NCBI GenBank assembly: GCA_902776955.1
Contig: CACYSG010000005.1
Location: forward strand, 32,967 to 96,966
Source: an uncultured Bacteroidales bacterium
GTDB taxonomy: Bacteria > Bacteroidota > Bacteroidia > Bacteroidales > Muribaculaceae
Reading direction: 5' to 3'
DNA length: 64,000 bases
Part shown: piece by piece, positions 26,882-35,124 of the stretch
Numbering within the stretch: the stretch's first letter is position 1
How the letters are laid out: each line of letters begins with the position of its first letter
Made by a program: the position numbers and the translations under genes
Notes under the pieces: generated by a model
Database searches by the model: none
Seen by the model: only the letters and a program-made list of their open reading frames with translations
What the model was told of the DNA's origin: nothing

Positions 26882-29800
26882 ATGAGAAGACCAAAAACCT
26901 TACTCGCAATGCTCGCGCTGGTGGCCTTGATGGCATCGGCTAATGAGCAGCCCACAACCTACACCGCGGCACCCAAACCCGTCGTGAAGGAGGTTGTGAA
27001 GACCCAGCAGAGGGCCAAGATGCTCTCCACCAGTGAGGCCGTTTCCAGGAAGAAGGCACCCGCTACCGACCAGTTCGACGGCCTGATGATGTATGCTAAC
27101 CTGACCAACACCGACGCTTGGGCAGGCTACGGCATCGGCTCTGTGCCCTATGGCATCTATTCTTACAGGATTGGTGACAACGAGAACTTCGTGGCCTTGT
27201 CAACCGACTTGAGGTACAACTTCATGGCCAGTGCCATGGGACGCGACCAACTTGTGGGCGCACGACCCATGGAGATGTTCGGTGTGCTCAATGGCGTTGA
27301 GTACGTCGGTCTGAAACGCGACGGCTTCCAGGAGCTGTGGGCAATGACCTTTGACTACGCCGACTACAGTTTCATCCCCTCGGTGATGGCCTATGACGTG
27401 ACGAGCGACAACATCTACTCGATCCAGTACAACATGGACCTGACGGGACTGAATTTGGCGAAGTGGAATCCCATTATCCGCATGTTTGAGACCATCGCTC
27501 CGTGGCCCAATCATTTCCAGCCGTTGACCCTGGGCTTCACCCCTGACGGACAGATGTACTGCGTCGGCGGTGACGGCATGTTCTACATGCTGGACAAGGA
27601 GACGGGCAGTGCACGTGCGCTGGGTTCGCTTGGCGTGACTCCCACGCTGTATGTGCAGAGTATGGGCTATGAGCCCCGCAGCGGCTGTTTCCTGTGGATG
27701 GCCGTGACCCAGCAGGGTTCGGGCTTGTATGCCATCCTTCCCGATGACGGTACCACTACGCTGGTCGAGGAGTTCACCAAGAACGAGCAGGCTCCTGCGG
27801 TCTTCTTCCTTGACAATGCCGCTCCTGCCGACGCCCCCGCTGCCGCCGACGACTTGGCCTTCGTTTTCAACGGCGGTGAGACCGACGGCACGATCAGCTT
27901 CACGGTTCCCACAACGACCTACGGTGGCGCCAACCTGAGCGGTAACGTGATGATGAGCGTTTGGCTGGATGGCGAACTCATTGTCAACTACCAGAGCGTC
28001 ACCCCCGGCAGCCAGCAGTCGCTGCCCCGTGAGGTGGAGAACGATAACCACTACGTTTATGTGCTGTTTGAAAATGAGGGCGGTTTCTCGCCCGTGAGCA
28101 GCGTTTACACCTATGCCGGCTATGACACACCGCTGCCCGTGACCAATGTCAACCTCGTTGTCGAGGACGGCGTTAGCCACCTGACGTGGGACGCTCCTAC
28201 CACTGGTGTGAACGGCGGTTATCTCGAGAATGTGACCTATATGGTCGTTCGCATGCCCGGCAGCGTGGTCGTTGCCGAGGGACTGAGCGAGTGTGAGTTC
28301 AGCGAGACCCTGCCCACCAAGATGGAGCGCTACTCCTATGTAGTGACCCCGTTCAACGGCGACGGCAAGCGTGGCGACGAGGCCCACTCCAATGCCGTGT
28401 TGGCGGGAACCGCTTTCCAGGCTCCTTACTTTGATGACTTCAGCGACGTGTCGCTGCGCGACCTGTGGACCGTTGTTAACGCCAACAACGACGCCAGCAC
28501 CTGGGGTTCCGAGTACACTTGGACCTTCAACGACTACAACCAGTGCTGGGGCATCTACACCGGTCCCTATAACATGGGTGAGGACCAGGATGGCGCCGAC
28601 GATTACCTGATTTCGCCGGGAATCAACATCGAGGAGGGTATTTCCTATGCCCTGATTGTGAACATGCGCAACACCTTTGCCAACTATAAGGAGCGCGTGA
28701 GCCTGATGGTCGGCACCGACCCGAACGATGTATCGACCTTCCAGGTGCTGGATAGCAACGAGGCTTATGACGTGGATGGCACTCTGGCCGATTGGGAGGT
28801 TGACTTCCAGATGCCCGAGACTGGCACCTACTACTTCGCTGTACGCGTTTATACCAAGAAGGAGGACAATGCCTCGGGTATCTTCGTTTATTCGATGGCA
28901 GTGGACAAGTTGGGCAAGAACGAGGCTCCCGCCGAGGTAACCAACCTCACCATCACTCCCGACGAGGAGGGTGAGATGATTGCCGAGGTGACCTTCAACG
29001 TTCCCACCACTTCGCTCAACGGCGGCGTGTTGACCGATCCGCTCTCCGCCAGCGTTTACCGTGACGGCGCCGAAGCTCCGGTGGCACAGTTCCCCGTTGA
29101 GGTTGGCGCAGCTGCCAGCTGGACCGACAACACGGTCGAGGGCGTGGGCGTGCACACCTATACCGTTGCCATCAGCAACGAGGCCGGCGAGGGCAAGCGC
29201 GTGAGCGCCGAGGCGTTCATCGGTGTTTACACGGCACCCTATGCCAACGCGTTTGACACCGAGGCCGACGCCCGCTTCTTCTACACCGTCAACGACTCGT
29301 CGATCTACAGCACCAACGAGTACCGCTGGATCTGGAGCAGCTACAACCAGAACCTGGCCCTGGGTGGCTACGGCTACTTTGTTCAGCACCCCACCGAGCT
29401 CATCTGGCTGTATATGCCCGCTATCAAGCTTGAGAAGGACATGGTATACACCTACGCCTTCAACTGGACCTACAGCAACTATAACCAGACCTGTCCGGGC
29501 TTTGCAGGTATCGGTATGGATACCAACCCCGATGCCCAGACCATCTATCCCGATCAGTTGCCCTTCACCGACTACGGCCAGAAGGTGCTCATCGAGAATG
29601 AGGTGATTGCTGCCGAGACCGGCAAGTATTATCCCTCCATCCTGATCACTGCCGACCAGATGTCATCCTATATCTCGCCCAGCATCGACGATATCAGCAT
29701 CACGCTCGTGGGTTCGGCATTCGCTCCTTACAGCGTCGAGAACCTTGTTGTCGAGCACGACATGACGGGTCTGTTGAAGGTTAACTTCGCCTTCAACGCT

Positions 29801-31072
29801 CCCAGTGTTGACTACGCCCAGCGTCCTGTGGAGGGCCCGCTGACGGTTTATATCTACCGTGCAGGCTCGGCCATCCCCTTGATGACGTTCGAGAATGTGG
29901 AACCCGGCCAGAGCATCGAGTGGGTTGATGAGCAGCCCCTGCGCGGCATGAATTCCTACATCGTCGTGGCCGAGAACTCCTATGGCCGCGGCAAGGTGAG
30001 CACCGCCGAGGTATATGCCGGTGTTGACGTGCCCATGGCAGTTGGTAACTACTGGATCCGCGGCAACGAGGACAACCAGATGGCTGTCCTGACTTGGGAT
30101 GCTCCCGAGGGCGGCGTCAGTGGTGGCGTGCTCGATGGCTCGCTGACCTATACCATCGTTGAGTACTTCCCCGACGGGGCTACTCCCGAGGAGCAGATGG
30201 TCATCATCGGCACTACGACCGAGACCACCTTCACTGTTGAGCGTGAACCGACCACCGAGATGGAAATGCACTACTACGCTGTGATTCCGTCAACCTCGGC
30301 AGGTGTTGGCCAGGCCGTTATCGACGAGATTATCCTCGGCCAGCTCAAGCCCGTGCCCTTCAACGAACCGTTCGCTGGCGGCATCCTGTCCACCACTGGT
30401 TGGGAGGCTGATGCCGACGTGGCCAACTACGGCACCGTTTGGTATGTCCTCACCGACGACAGCGAGCAGACGTCTCAGGACGGTGATGGCGGCTTCGCCA
30501 TGTGCTACAACGGCAACTACTACAGCAGTTATCACTGGTCTGACCTGATCTCACCCAAGGTGAAGATTGAGCCCGACAAGCAGTACATGCTCTCGTTCTA
30601 TGTCTACATGGGCATCACTTCGAGTGCGCCCATCCTGCCCACGCTCGTCGTGTCACAGAGCATCGATGACAACCCCTACGAGGAACTCATCACCATCGAC
30701 GTTACCGAGGGCATCGGTGCATGGGAACTCTTTGAGATTCCTCTGACCGGTACCGAGCTGGGTCATTTCGCCAAGGTTTGCTTTCGTGGATACATGAGCA
30801 CGATGAGCGAGCGCATCTGGCTCGACAACGTGAGCATCACCCCCATTGACACTCCCACTGGCGTGAACGAGCTCGAGGCTACTCATCAGATTGCTGCCGT
30901 CAAGGGCGGTATCAACATCGAGGGCTTTGAGGGCCAGCAGGTACGCGTCTACGCTATTGACGGTCGCCAGGTTGGCGAATTCGTCGCCGACGGTAACCGC
31001 ACGCTGTCGATGACTCCCGGCATCTACATCGTCACCGTGGGCAAGCAGGCCTACAAGGTGAGCGTGAAGTAA
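26882..31072 (+). CDS. large secreted surface protein with repeated FN3-like and choice-of-anchor-J-like modules
   Basis: 1,396 residues. A signal peptide (MRRPKTLLAMLALVALMASA) is followed by a beta-propeller-like or general beta domain. Repeated units of about 100 residues come next, with the pattern P-x-x-V-x-N-L-x-x-x...L-x-W-(D/A)-x-P, the fibronectin-III-like motif before anchor-J modules (for example DTPLPVTNVNLVVEDGVSH and EAPAEVTNLTITPDEEG). PYFDDFSD, PYANAFDTEADARF and VPFNEPFAGG mark the beginnings of three jelly-roll anchor-J domains. The C-terminus (VRVYAIDGRQVGEF...GIYIVTVGKQAYKVSVK) looks like a type IX secretion sorting tail. Likely an extracellular adhesin or glycan-binding protein. 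It sits behind a TATTTTTG -7 element and before a terminator. Confidence 0.85.
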   Translation: MRRPKTLLAMLALVALMASANEQPTTYTAAPKPVVKEVVKTQQRAKMLSTSEAVSRKKAPATDQFDGLMMYANLTNTDAWAGYGIGSVPYGIYSYRIGDNENFVALSTDLRYNFMASAMGRDQLVGARPMEMFGVLNGVEYVGLKRDGFQELWAMTFDYADYSFIPSVMAYDVTSDNIYSIQYNMDLTGLNLAKWNPIIRMFETIAPWPNHFQPLTLGFTPDGQMYCVGGDGMFYMLDKETGSARALGSLGVTPTLYVQSMGYEPRSGCFLWMAVTQQGSGLYAILPDDGTTTLVEEFTKNEQAPAVFFLDNAAPADAPAAADDLAFVFNGGETDGTISFTVPTTTYGGANLSGNVMMSVWLDGELIVNYQSVTPGSQQSLPREVENDNHYVYVLFENEGGFSPVSSVYTYAGYDTPLPVTNVNLVVEDGVSHLTWDAPTTGVNGGYLENVTYMVVRMPGSVVVAEGLSECEFSETLPTKMERYSYVVTPFNGDGKRGDEAHSNAVLAGTAFQAPYFDDFSDVSLRDLWTVVNANNDASTWGSEYTWTFNDYNQCWGIYTGPYNMGEDQDGADDYLISPGINIEEGISYALIVNMRNTFANYKERVSLMVGTDPNDVSTFQVLDSNEAYDVDGTLADWEVDFQMPETGTYYFAVRVYTKKEDNASGIFVYSMAVDKLGKNEAPAEVTNLTITPDEEGEMIAEVTFNVPTTSLNGGVLTDPLSASVYRDGAEAPVAQFPVEVGAAASWTDNTVEGVGVHTYTVAISNEAGEGKRVSAEAFIGVYTAPYANAFDTEADARFFYTVNDSSIYSTNEYRWIWSSYNQNLALGGYGYFVQHPTELIWLYMPAIKLEKDMVYTYAFNWTYSNYNQTCPGFAGIGMDTNPDAQTIYPDQLPFTDYGQKVLIENEVIAAETGKYYPSILITADQMSSYISPSIDDISITLVGSAFAPYSVENLVVEHDMTGLLKVNFAFNAPSVDYAQRPVEGPLTVYIYRAGSAIPLMTFENVEPGQSIEWVDEQPLRGMNSYIVVAENSYGRGKVSTAEVYAGVDVPMAVGNYWIRGNEDNQMAVLTWDAPEGGVSGGVLDGSLTYTIVEYFPDGATPEEQMVIIGTTTETTFTVEREPTTEMEMHYYAVIPSTSAGVGQAVIDEIILGQLKPVPFNEPFAGGILSTTGWEADADVANYGTVWYVLTDDSEQTSQDGDGGFAMCYNGNYYSSYHWSDLISPKVKIEPDKQYMLSFYVYMGITSSAPILPTLVVSQSIDDNPYEELITIDVTEGIGAWELFEIPLTGTELGHFAKVCFRGYMSTMSERIWLDNVSITPIDTPTGVNELEATHQIAAVKGGINIEGFEGQQVRVYAIDGRQVGEFVADGNRTLSMTPGIYIVTVGKQAYKVSVK

Positions 31073-31097
31073 TCACCTCGCACTCCACCGATAAGTA

Positions 31098-31134
31098 AAA
31101 GGAGACGGGTCCCAAACTGGGGCTCGTCTCCTTC
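31098..31134 (+). terminator. intrinsic terminator after the surface protein
   Basis: AAGGAGACG (31099-31107) pairs with CGTCTCCTT (31125-31133); inner GTCCC/GGGGC pairs lengthen the stem. Confidence 0.75.
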
Positions 31135-31184
31135 CATTCAGGAAATTATACTTTAGATGTCAATGAGTTAGACCTCTGATATCA

Positions 31185-31268
31185 TGTAGAGACGCAAAAT
31201 TTTGCGTCTCCAATCGATAGTCAATACCAATATGCTACCCTTGAGACGCAAAATTTTGCGTCTCTACA
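31185..31268. mobile_element. 84-bp double-palindrome element, copy 1
   Basis: Each end is a 22-bp perfect palindrome built on GAGACGCAAAA, preceded by TGTA or followed by TACA, so the whole 84 bp is an inverted repeat of palindromes. An element of the same length and layout is at 61108-61191; a degenerate copy ends the GH3 gene at 10.7 kb. Confidence 0.75.
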
Positions 31269-31296
31269 GAATAGCTTTATATTCGTCGAACTCATG

Positions 31297-31707
31297 CTAT
31301 TTTATTGATGCCAAAAACTCGCCTGCAGTCATTACAGGGAGCTTTGAATTGGAAAAATCTTTACCGTTGCGTGTGATGATTGCATCAACTTTAGCTTTGA
31401 CAGCACAATAGTACTGCATAGCATCTTCAAAATCATTGAATTGAGCAGCCAAGGAATCATCAATCGTCCGTTCATTAGCTGTGGCAACTCGTGATAATTG
31501 GCGGAAATTGGAGAGCAAGATCTTTACGCCTTCAGAACCATGTTTCCTCAATAAATAAGAAACGGTGGCATATGTCATAGGGGAGACCCATAACTGCACT
31601 TTCTTTTTGTAAGACATGGCGAAAAGACGCATAGCGTCTTGGCAGAAGGGAGCCCTTTGCCCTAATAAATCCATTACAATGTTAGTGTCAAGAAAGAGCT
31701 TGGTCAT
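31297..31707 (-). CDS. PIN-domain protein, VapC-type toxin
   Basis: 136 residues. The PIN ribonuclease acidic residues are visible: FLDTNIVMDLL (first Asp), a middle Glu/Asp region ERTIDDSLA, then NDFEDAMQYYCAVKAKVDAIITRNGKDF, which contains the conserved FEDA and the TRN-x-x-D ending. By family it would be a site-specific RNase that slows growth when free of its antitoxin. The start ATG overlaps the stop of the upstream antitoxin gene by 4 bp (ATGA). Confidence 0.88.
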   Translation of the reverse strand: MTKLFLDTNIVMDLLGQRAPFCQDAMRLFAMSYKKKVQLWVSPMTYATVSYLLRKHGSEGVKILLSNFRQLSRVATANERTIDDSLAAQFNDFEDAMQYYCAVKAKVDAIITRNGKDFSNSKLPVMTAGEFLASIK

Positions 31708-31949
31708 TTGTATTTTTCCTCTAGATATTGATAATAAGCCTCTCGTCCATTTAGGTCGTCATTGTCAAGGGATCCGGCAGCACCCATCAGGCTGAGAACG
31801 ATATCGGGAATGGGCTCTTCATCTGGCCCTTGATTCTTGCCGATAAAGCGCAAGAGGAAATTCTCAATGACAGTGCTCAAGTTAAGTCCATGCTTTTCGG
31901 CATAGTCATGTGCCTGCTTGTAGATGTTATTGTTGATTGTTATTTCCAT
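31704..31949 (-). CDS. antitoxin of the PIN toxin pair
   Basis: 81 residues from the ATG at 31949 (MEITINNNIYKQAHDYAEKHGLNLSTVIENFLLRF). The N-terminus is a ribbon-helix-helix-like DNA-binding segment, resembling DUF6364-type antitoxins, followed by a disordered acidic tail that would bind the toxin. Upstream in-frame ATG codons exist but would move the start far from the RHH domain. Its stop overlaps the PIN gene start, as in translation-coupled toxin-antitoxin operons. Confidence 0.8.
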   Translation of the reverse strand: MEITINNNIYKQAHDYAEKHGLNLSTVIENFLLRFIGKNQGPDEEPIPDIVLSLMGAAGSLDNDDLNGREAYYQYLEEKYK

Positions 31950-32033
31950 AATCGGTTGACTGTAGGTTGGTGCAAAGTTATATAAATATCTTGACATAAA
32001 CCCATCAAGACAGCAATTTACTTGATGTCGATT

Positions 32034-32690
32034 TTATAGCGCTCCTTGCTCGATGCGGACGCAGATGCGCTCGATCATGGCGTCTTGTTTGTCCTTGTTG
32101 GGGTGGTACCCGGCCTTGAGGCTTGCACCGAAGAACTTGCTGAAGGTCTGCCAGAAACCGGCCCTGAAGGTGCCCAGAAACGCCTTGAGGATGCTGTAGC
32201 TGCTCTGGTTGGTCTCGCGGTTGATGAGTTTGATGAGCATCTTGCCTTGGCTCTTGGTCATCTTCTTCATCTGTGGCTTGTATTGCTCAAACAGTTCCTT
32301 CTCAAATCGCTTGAGGTAGGCTTGCTTCTGCTTCTCAGTCTGATAGGTGTCGATGTACTCATAGGTCTCGAGCAGTGTCGTGCCGATGAGTTTGGCGTAG
32401 GGCAGCGTCTTCTTGACGTCGCGCACGGTCTTCCAGTAGTATTTCTCCTCGGCCTTGTTGCGGAAGCGCTCCCGCGGGTAGATGATGATGGGGTTGAAGA
32501 CGATCATCGCCAGCGTGTCGCCCGATTCGGGCTCAATGAAGTGGTAGTAACCGGCAAAGGTCTTCTGTAACACCGAGGGCAACTCGATGTTATCAAGCGG
32601 GTCTTGTATGACAAATTTGCGGTGCGCATGGGCGCTCGTCAAAGCCGTCATAACCACGACTGAAGCTAATATGAGGAATAATCGTTTCAT
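32034..32690 (-). CDS. DUF4294 family protein, exported
   Basis: 218 residues. A signal peptide (MKRLFLILASVVVMTALTSAHA) is followed by a strongly conserved helical domain: KYYWKTVRDVKKTLPYAKLIGTTLLETYEYI, KKMTKSQGKMLIKLINRETNQSSY and FRAGFWQTFSKFFGASLKAGYHP. These match the Bacteroidota DUF4294 family, whose function is not known to me. The start at 32690 is chosen because it opens the signal peptide and lies 10 bp after a perfect promoter. Confidence 0.85.
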   Translation of the reverse strand: MKRLFLILASVVVMTALTSAHAHRKFVIQDPLDNIELPSVLQKTFAGYYHFIEPESGDTLAMIVFNPIIIYPRERFRNKAEEKYYWKTVRDVKKTLPYAKLIGTTLLETYEYIDTYQTEKQKQAYLKRFEKELFEQYKPQMKKMTKSQGKMLIKLINRETNQSSYSILKAFLGTFRAGFWQTFSKFFGASLKAGYHPNKDKQDAMIERICVRIEQGAL

Positions 32691-32700
32691 TTCCTGGCAG

Positions 32701-32731
32701 CAAAGATAGTGCAGGCCGAACACAGCGCAAA
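32701..32731 (-). promoter_or_regulatory. promoter of the DUF4294 gene
   Basis: On the minus strand TTTG (32731-32728), a 19-bp spacer and TATCTTTG (32708-32701), an exact consensus match, with the ATG at 32690. Confidence 0.8.
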
Positions 32732-32834
32732 AGGATAATTCTTTTTTTTATGTCGAGGCATTGTCTATCTTTGAATCGGTGCAAAAGTAGAATAAAGAAA
32801 TGAATACCAGCAAATATTGGATGTTAAATAGTCT

Positions 32835-33551
32835 TTATCGCCTCAAGAAGCGGAAAAGTCCGGCGTAGCTCACGGTAACGCCAATCCAGTTGCCAGACGC
32901 CTTGGGAGACCAGTTGCTGTAGCCCGCGTGGGTGATAAACGGGGTGACACGCACCGACGAGGTGTAGTGGCTATTGCCTCCCACATCGACAAACTTGCCG
33001 CCCGTCAGGATGTCGAAGTCCACGCTCGCGGTGAAGCCGGTGCTGTTCTCGTGCACGTCGGTCACATCGTCGATTTGGGGCCTCACTTCGCCCTCATCGT
33101 CGGCGGTCCACTTGATGGTGTTCATGTCCCAGGACAGCCGGTTGAAGTTTACCCCCGCATTAGGGGTCACACTCACACGTCCTTGCCGCCACACGGTGTA
33201 GCCCAGGGTGATTCCCACGCCCAGCGATGTTGCGCTGGCCGTCGCGTTGCGCTGCAGGTTGCGGCCCAACTCGTCACGCACGTCATAGGGGTTCTCGTTC
33301 TTGAACGAGGGTTGGCTATAGGATGCGTCAACCTTCAGCCTCAAGCGGTTATACTCGCCGGTAACGCCGCCGGTAAACACGGCACACCCCTTCAAGGCAT
33401 CGCCCAGCGAGCCCGTGGGAATCATGCCGCCAACGCCTAGCTGGAGGCCTGCGGCCCATCCGGTATATAACGACTCGCTGTCCTGCGCACGCAAGGTCAT
33501 CGCGGGCGAGAGCGTCAGCAGTAGCAATAAAGTGAGAATAGTTCGTTTCAT
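32835..33551 (-). CDS. outer-membrane beta-barrel protein
   Basis: 238 residues with a signal peptide (MKRTILTLLLLLTLSPAMTLRAQ). The mature part alternates hydrophobic and polar residues in short strands (LQLGVGGMIPTGSLGDALKG, SLGVGITLGYTVWRQGRVSVTPNAGVNF, WIGVTVSYAGLFRFL), as in small porin or OmpA/PorT-like barrels of 8-10 strands. Function unknown. Start 33551 is chosen over upstream in-frame codons because it opens the signal peptide. Confidence 0.78.
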   Translation of the reverse strand: MKRTILTLLLLLTLSPAMTLRAQDSESLYTGWAAGLQLGVGGMIPTGSLGDALKGCAVFTGGVTGEYNRLRLKVDASYSQPSFKNENPYDVRDELGRNLQRNATASATSLGVGITLGYTVWRQGRVSVTPNAGVNFNRLSWDMNTIKWTADDEGEVRPQIDDVTDVHENSTGFTASVDFDILTGGKFVDVGGNSHYTSSVRVTPFITHAGYSNWSPKASGNWIGVTVSYAGLFRFLRR

Positions 33552-33700
33552 TGTCACAATCATGTTTATAACTCTATAACGGACAAGTGCCATTAAAATT
33601 GTTACATGAGGCTACAGAGCTAACAAGCAGTCACGACAATGCGAGTCTGCCATCAATAATACTATTACCTCTTATCTTTAATCTCTTATCTAAAAATAGT

Positions 33701-34072
33701 TTACCACCATAGGTTGCGGTAATACTTGTGGTAGAGCGAGAGACCCTCGCTGATGGGCTTGAGCGAGGCCTTGGCATTGCGCTTGAGGTCGGCCAGATCC
33801 TCCTCATTGTTCCAAATCGCCTTGATGTAGGCCTTGTACTCGGGGGTATCTTCCTCGGTTTGGCAGGCGATGCGTTCAAAGGCGTAAATCATCTTGTCCA
33901 GAATACCGTTCCACTCCTCGTGGGACATATTCAGGTTGGGCGTGCGCTCGCAGTGTTGCTTAAACACCATTAGGCGCGGTAGGATGAAACGGGCGATAGT
34001 CACGTCGAGGTCATAAAGCTCCTCGACGTCAATACTTTTAGCAATAATTTTGGGGTCATACATTGTATCCAT
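33701..34072 (-). CDS. small hypothetical protein
   Basis: 123 residues, helical and charged, with a conserved-looking centre (MSHEEWNGILDKMIYAFERIA) and a tyrosine/tryptophan-rich end (YHKYYRNLWW). It resembles small proteins common in Bacteroidales accessory or prophage regions, but I cannot give a function. No signal peptide. The ATG codes at 34072 and 34063 are both possible. It is isolated, with a 1-kb repeat-filled gap upstream. Confidence 0.6.
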   Translation of the reverse strand: MDTMYDPKIIAKSIDVEELYDLDVTIARFILPRLMVFKQHCERTPNLNMSHEEWNGILDKMIYAFERIACQTEEDTPEYKAYIKAIWNNEEDLADLKRNAKASLKPISEGLSLYHKYYRNLWW

Positions 34073-34286
34073 AATTGTTAATCGGTGGTGTAGAAATGAG
34101 AGGTTAATAAAACGGGTTTATTGTTTTCGGGGAGCAATAATACTCATATTTTTTGACCTGACCAAGGGTTTTGCCTAAAAAATGAACTTTTTACCTTGAA
34201 AAAAGTGTTTAATCGTCACTTTTTGGCCTCCTCAGGCCACCCTCATGGTCAAAAAAGCGTAATTGGTGTAGATGCCGCAAGATGTA

Positions 34287-34416
34287 GGGCCTCGCCTTGG
34301 CGTGGCCGCTATGAAGCAAGTAAAATAAACTACGAATTTCGCGAATTAAACAAATTGGCATCCGCATTCAATTAAGCCAAATTTCACCGAATTGCGGCCA
34401 CGCCAAGGCGAGGCCC
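34287..34416. repeat. 23-bp inverted repeat pair (GGGCCTCGCCTTGG family), copy 1
   Basis: The arm at 34287-34309 is a perfect reverse complement of 34394-34416, around 84 bp of AT-rich DNA. The same arms, in the same order, bound a longer segment at 57966-58311. Confidence 0.75.
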
Positions 34417-34567
34417 AACTGCATAGCCACAGGTAAACCCATCATGCCCTCTTTTACTATCAAATGATTATCAATCAACAAACTACAATGTGAAAAGCGA
34501 TTTTTACTGGACACCAACGAAAAAGCGTGATTTTTCGCATCACATCCACCAGAAACTAAAAACTAGC

Positions 34568-35046
34568 AGGGCAACCGCACCAAAATCGGTTTTGAGCGAC
34601 AAGTCATGCTGTGTGTCAGACGCCCAAAGGGCGGCCCATTGAATAACCCCCAGTAAATCAGGCGGCATTTCCTCTGGTCGCTGAAGGCGACCCCAATGTC
34701 GATGACAAGTAAGGGGTCGCTGTTGAAAAACTAATGTCTCATTTTATAACCGCCCTGCGGGCGGGAACCTTTAGCTCGGCGAAGCCAAATTAAGCAAATT
34801 TATTAATAAAATTATAATAAAAAATTGATATAATTTAATTTTATTCATAATTTGCTTAATTTCTCGGCCGTTAGGCCGATTTAAACTGCGTCAAGTGGAG
34901 TTTTGCAACACCTCCATGGGTTGTTGCATGCTTATCCCCGGATAACGCAATCCACTTCACTATCGCTCAGCGAATTGCGTTACCCAGGGTTACTCAGAGG
35001 CCACCCTCCGGGTGTTTTTTGCGACACATTTTGGTGCGGTTGCCCT
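34568..35046. mobile_element. 479-bp element with 19-bp perfect terminal inverted repeats
   Basis: AGGGCAACCGCACCAAAAT at 34568-34586 is the exact reverse complement of 35028-35046. Just outside, AAAAACTAG occurs on both sides (34558-34566 and 35048-35056), a 9-bp candidate target duplication offset by one base on the left. The interior has no long ORF and holds modular palindromes: cgcccaaagggcgg, gtcgctgaaggcgacc, cctttagctcggcgaagcc and ggccaccctccgggtg. Some recur at 54.8 and 63.0-63.3 kb. It lies directly before the rpoN promoter. Confidence 0.7.
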
Positions 35047-35088
35047 AAAAAACTAGGGACTGAGGGCTGAAAACTATAAACTTTTTAT

Positions 35089-35096
35089 TAACTTTG
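35089..35096 (+). promoter_or_regulatory. -7 element of rpoN
   Basis: TAACTTTG, 28 bp before the rpoN ATG; the -33 position is poor. Confidence 0.5.
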
Positions 35097-35124
35097 CAAG
35101 TTAAACACTAAACCTCTAAAGACA

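Noticed and set aside
27200-29389. A 729-codon open frame opposite the large surface protein
   Set aside because: Antisense shadow with a histidine/valine/glycine-rich composition and no recognisable motif.
32800-32868. A 22-codon frame antisense to the end of the beta-barrel gene, behind TATCTTTG
   Set aside because: Too short and without support; the -7-like element may be chance.
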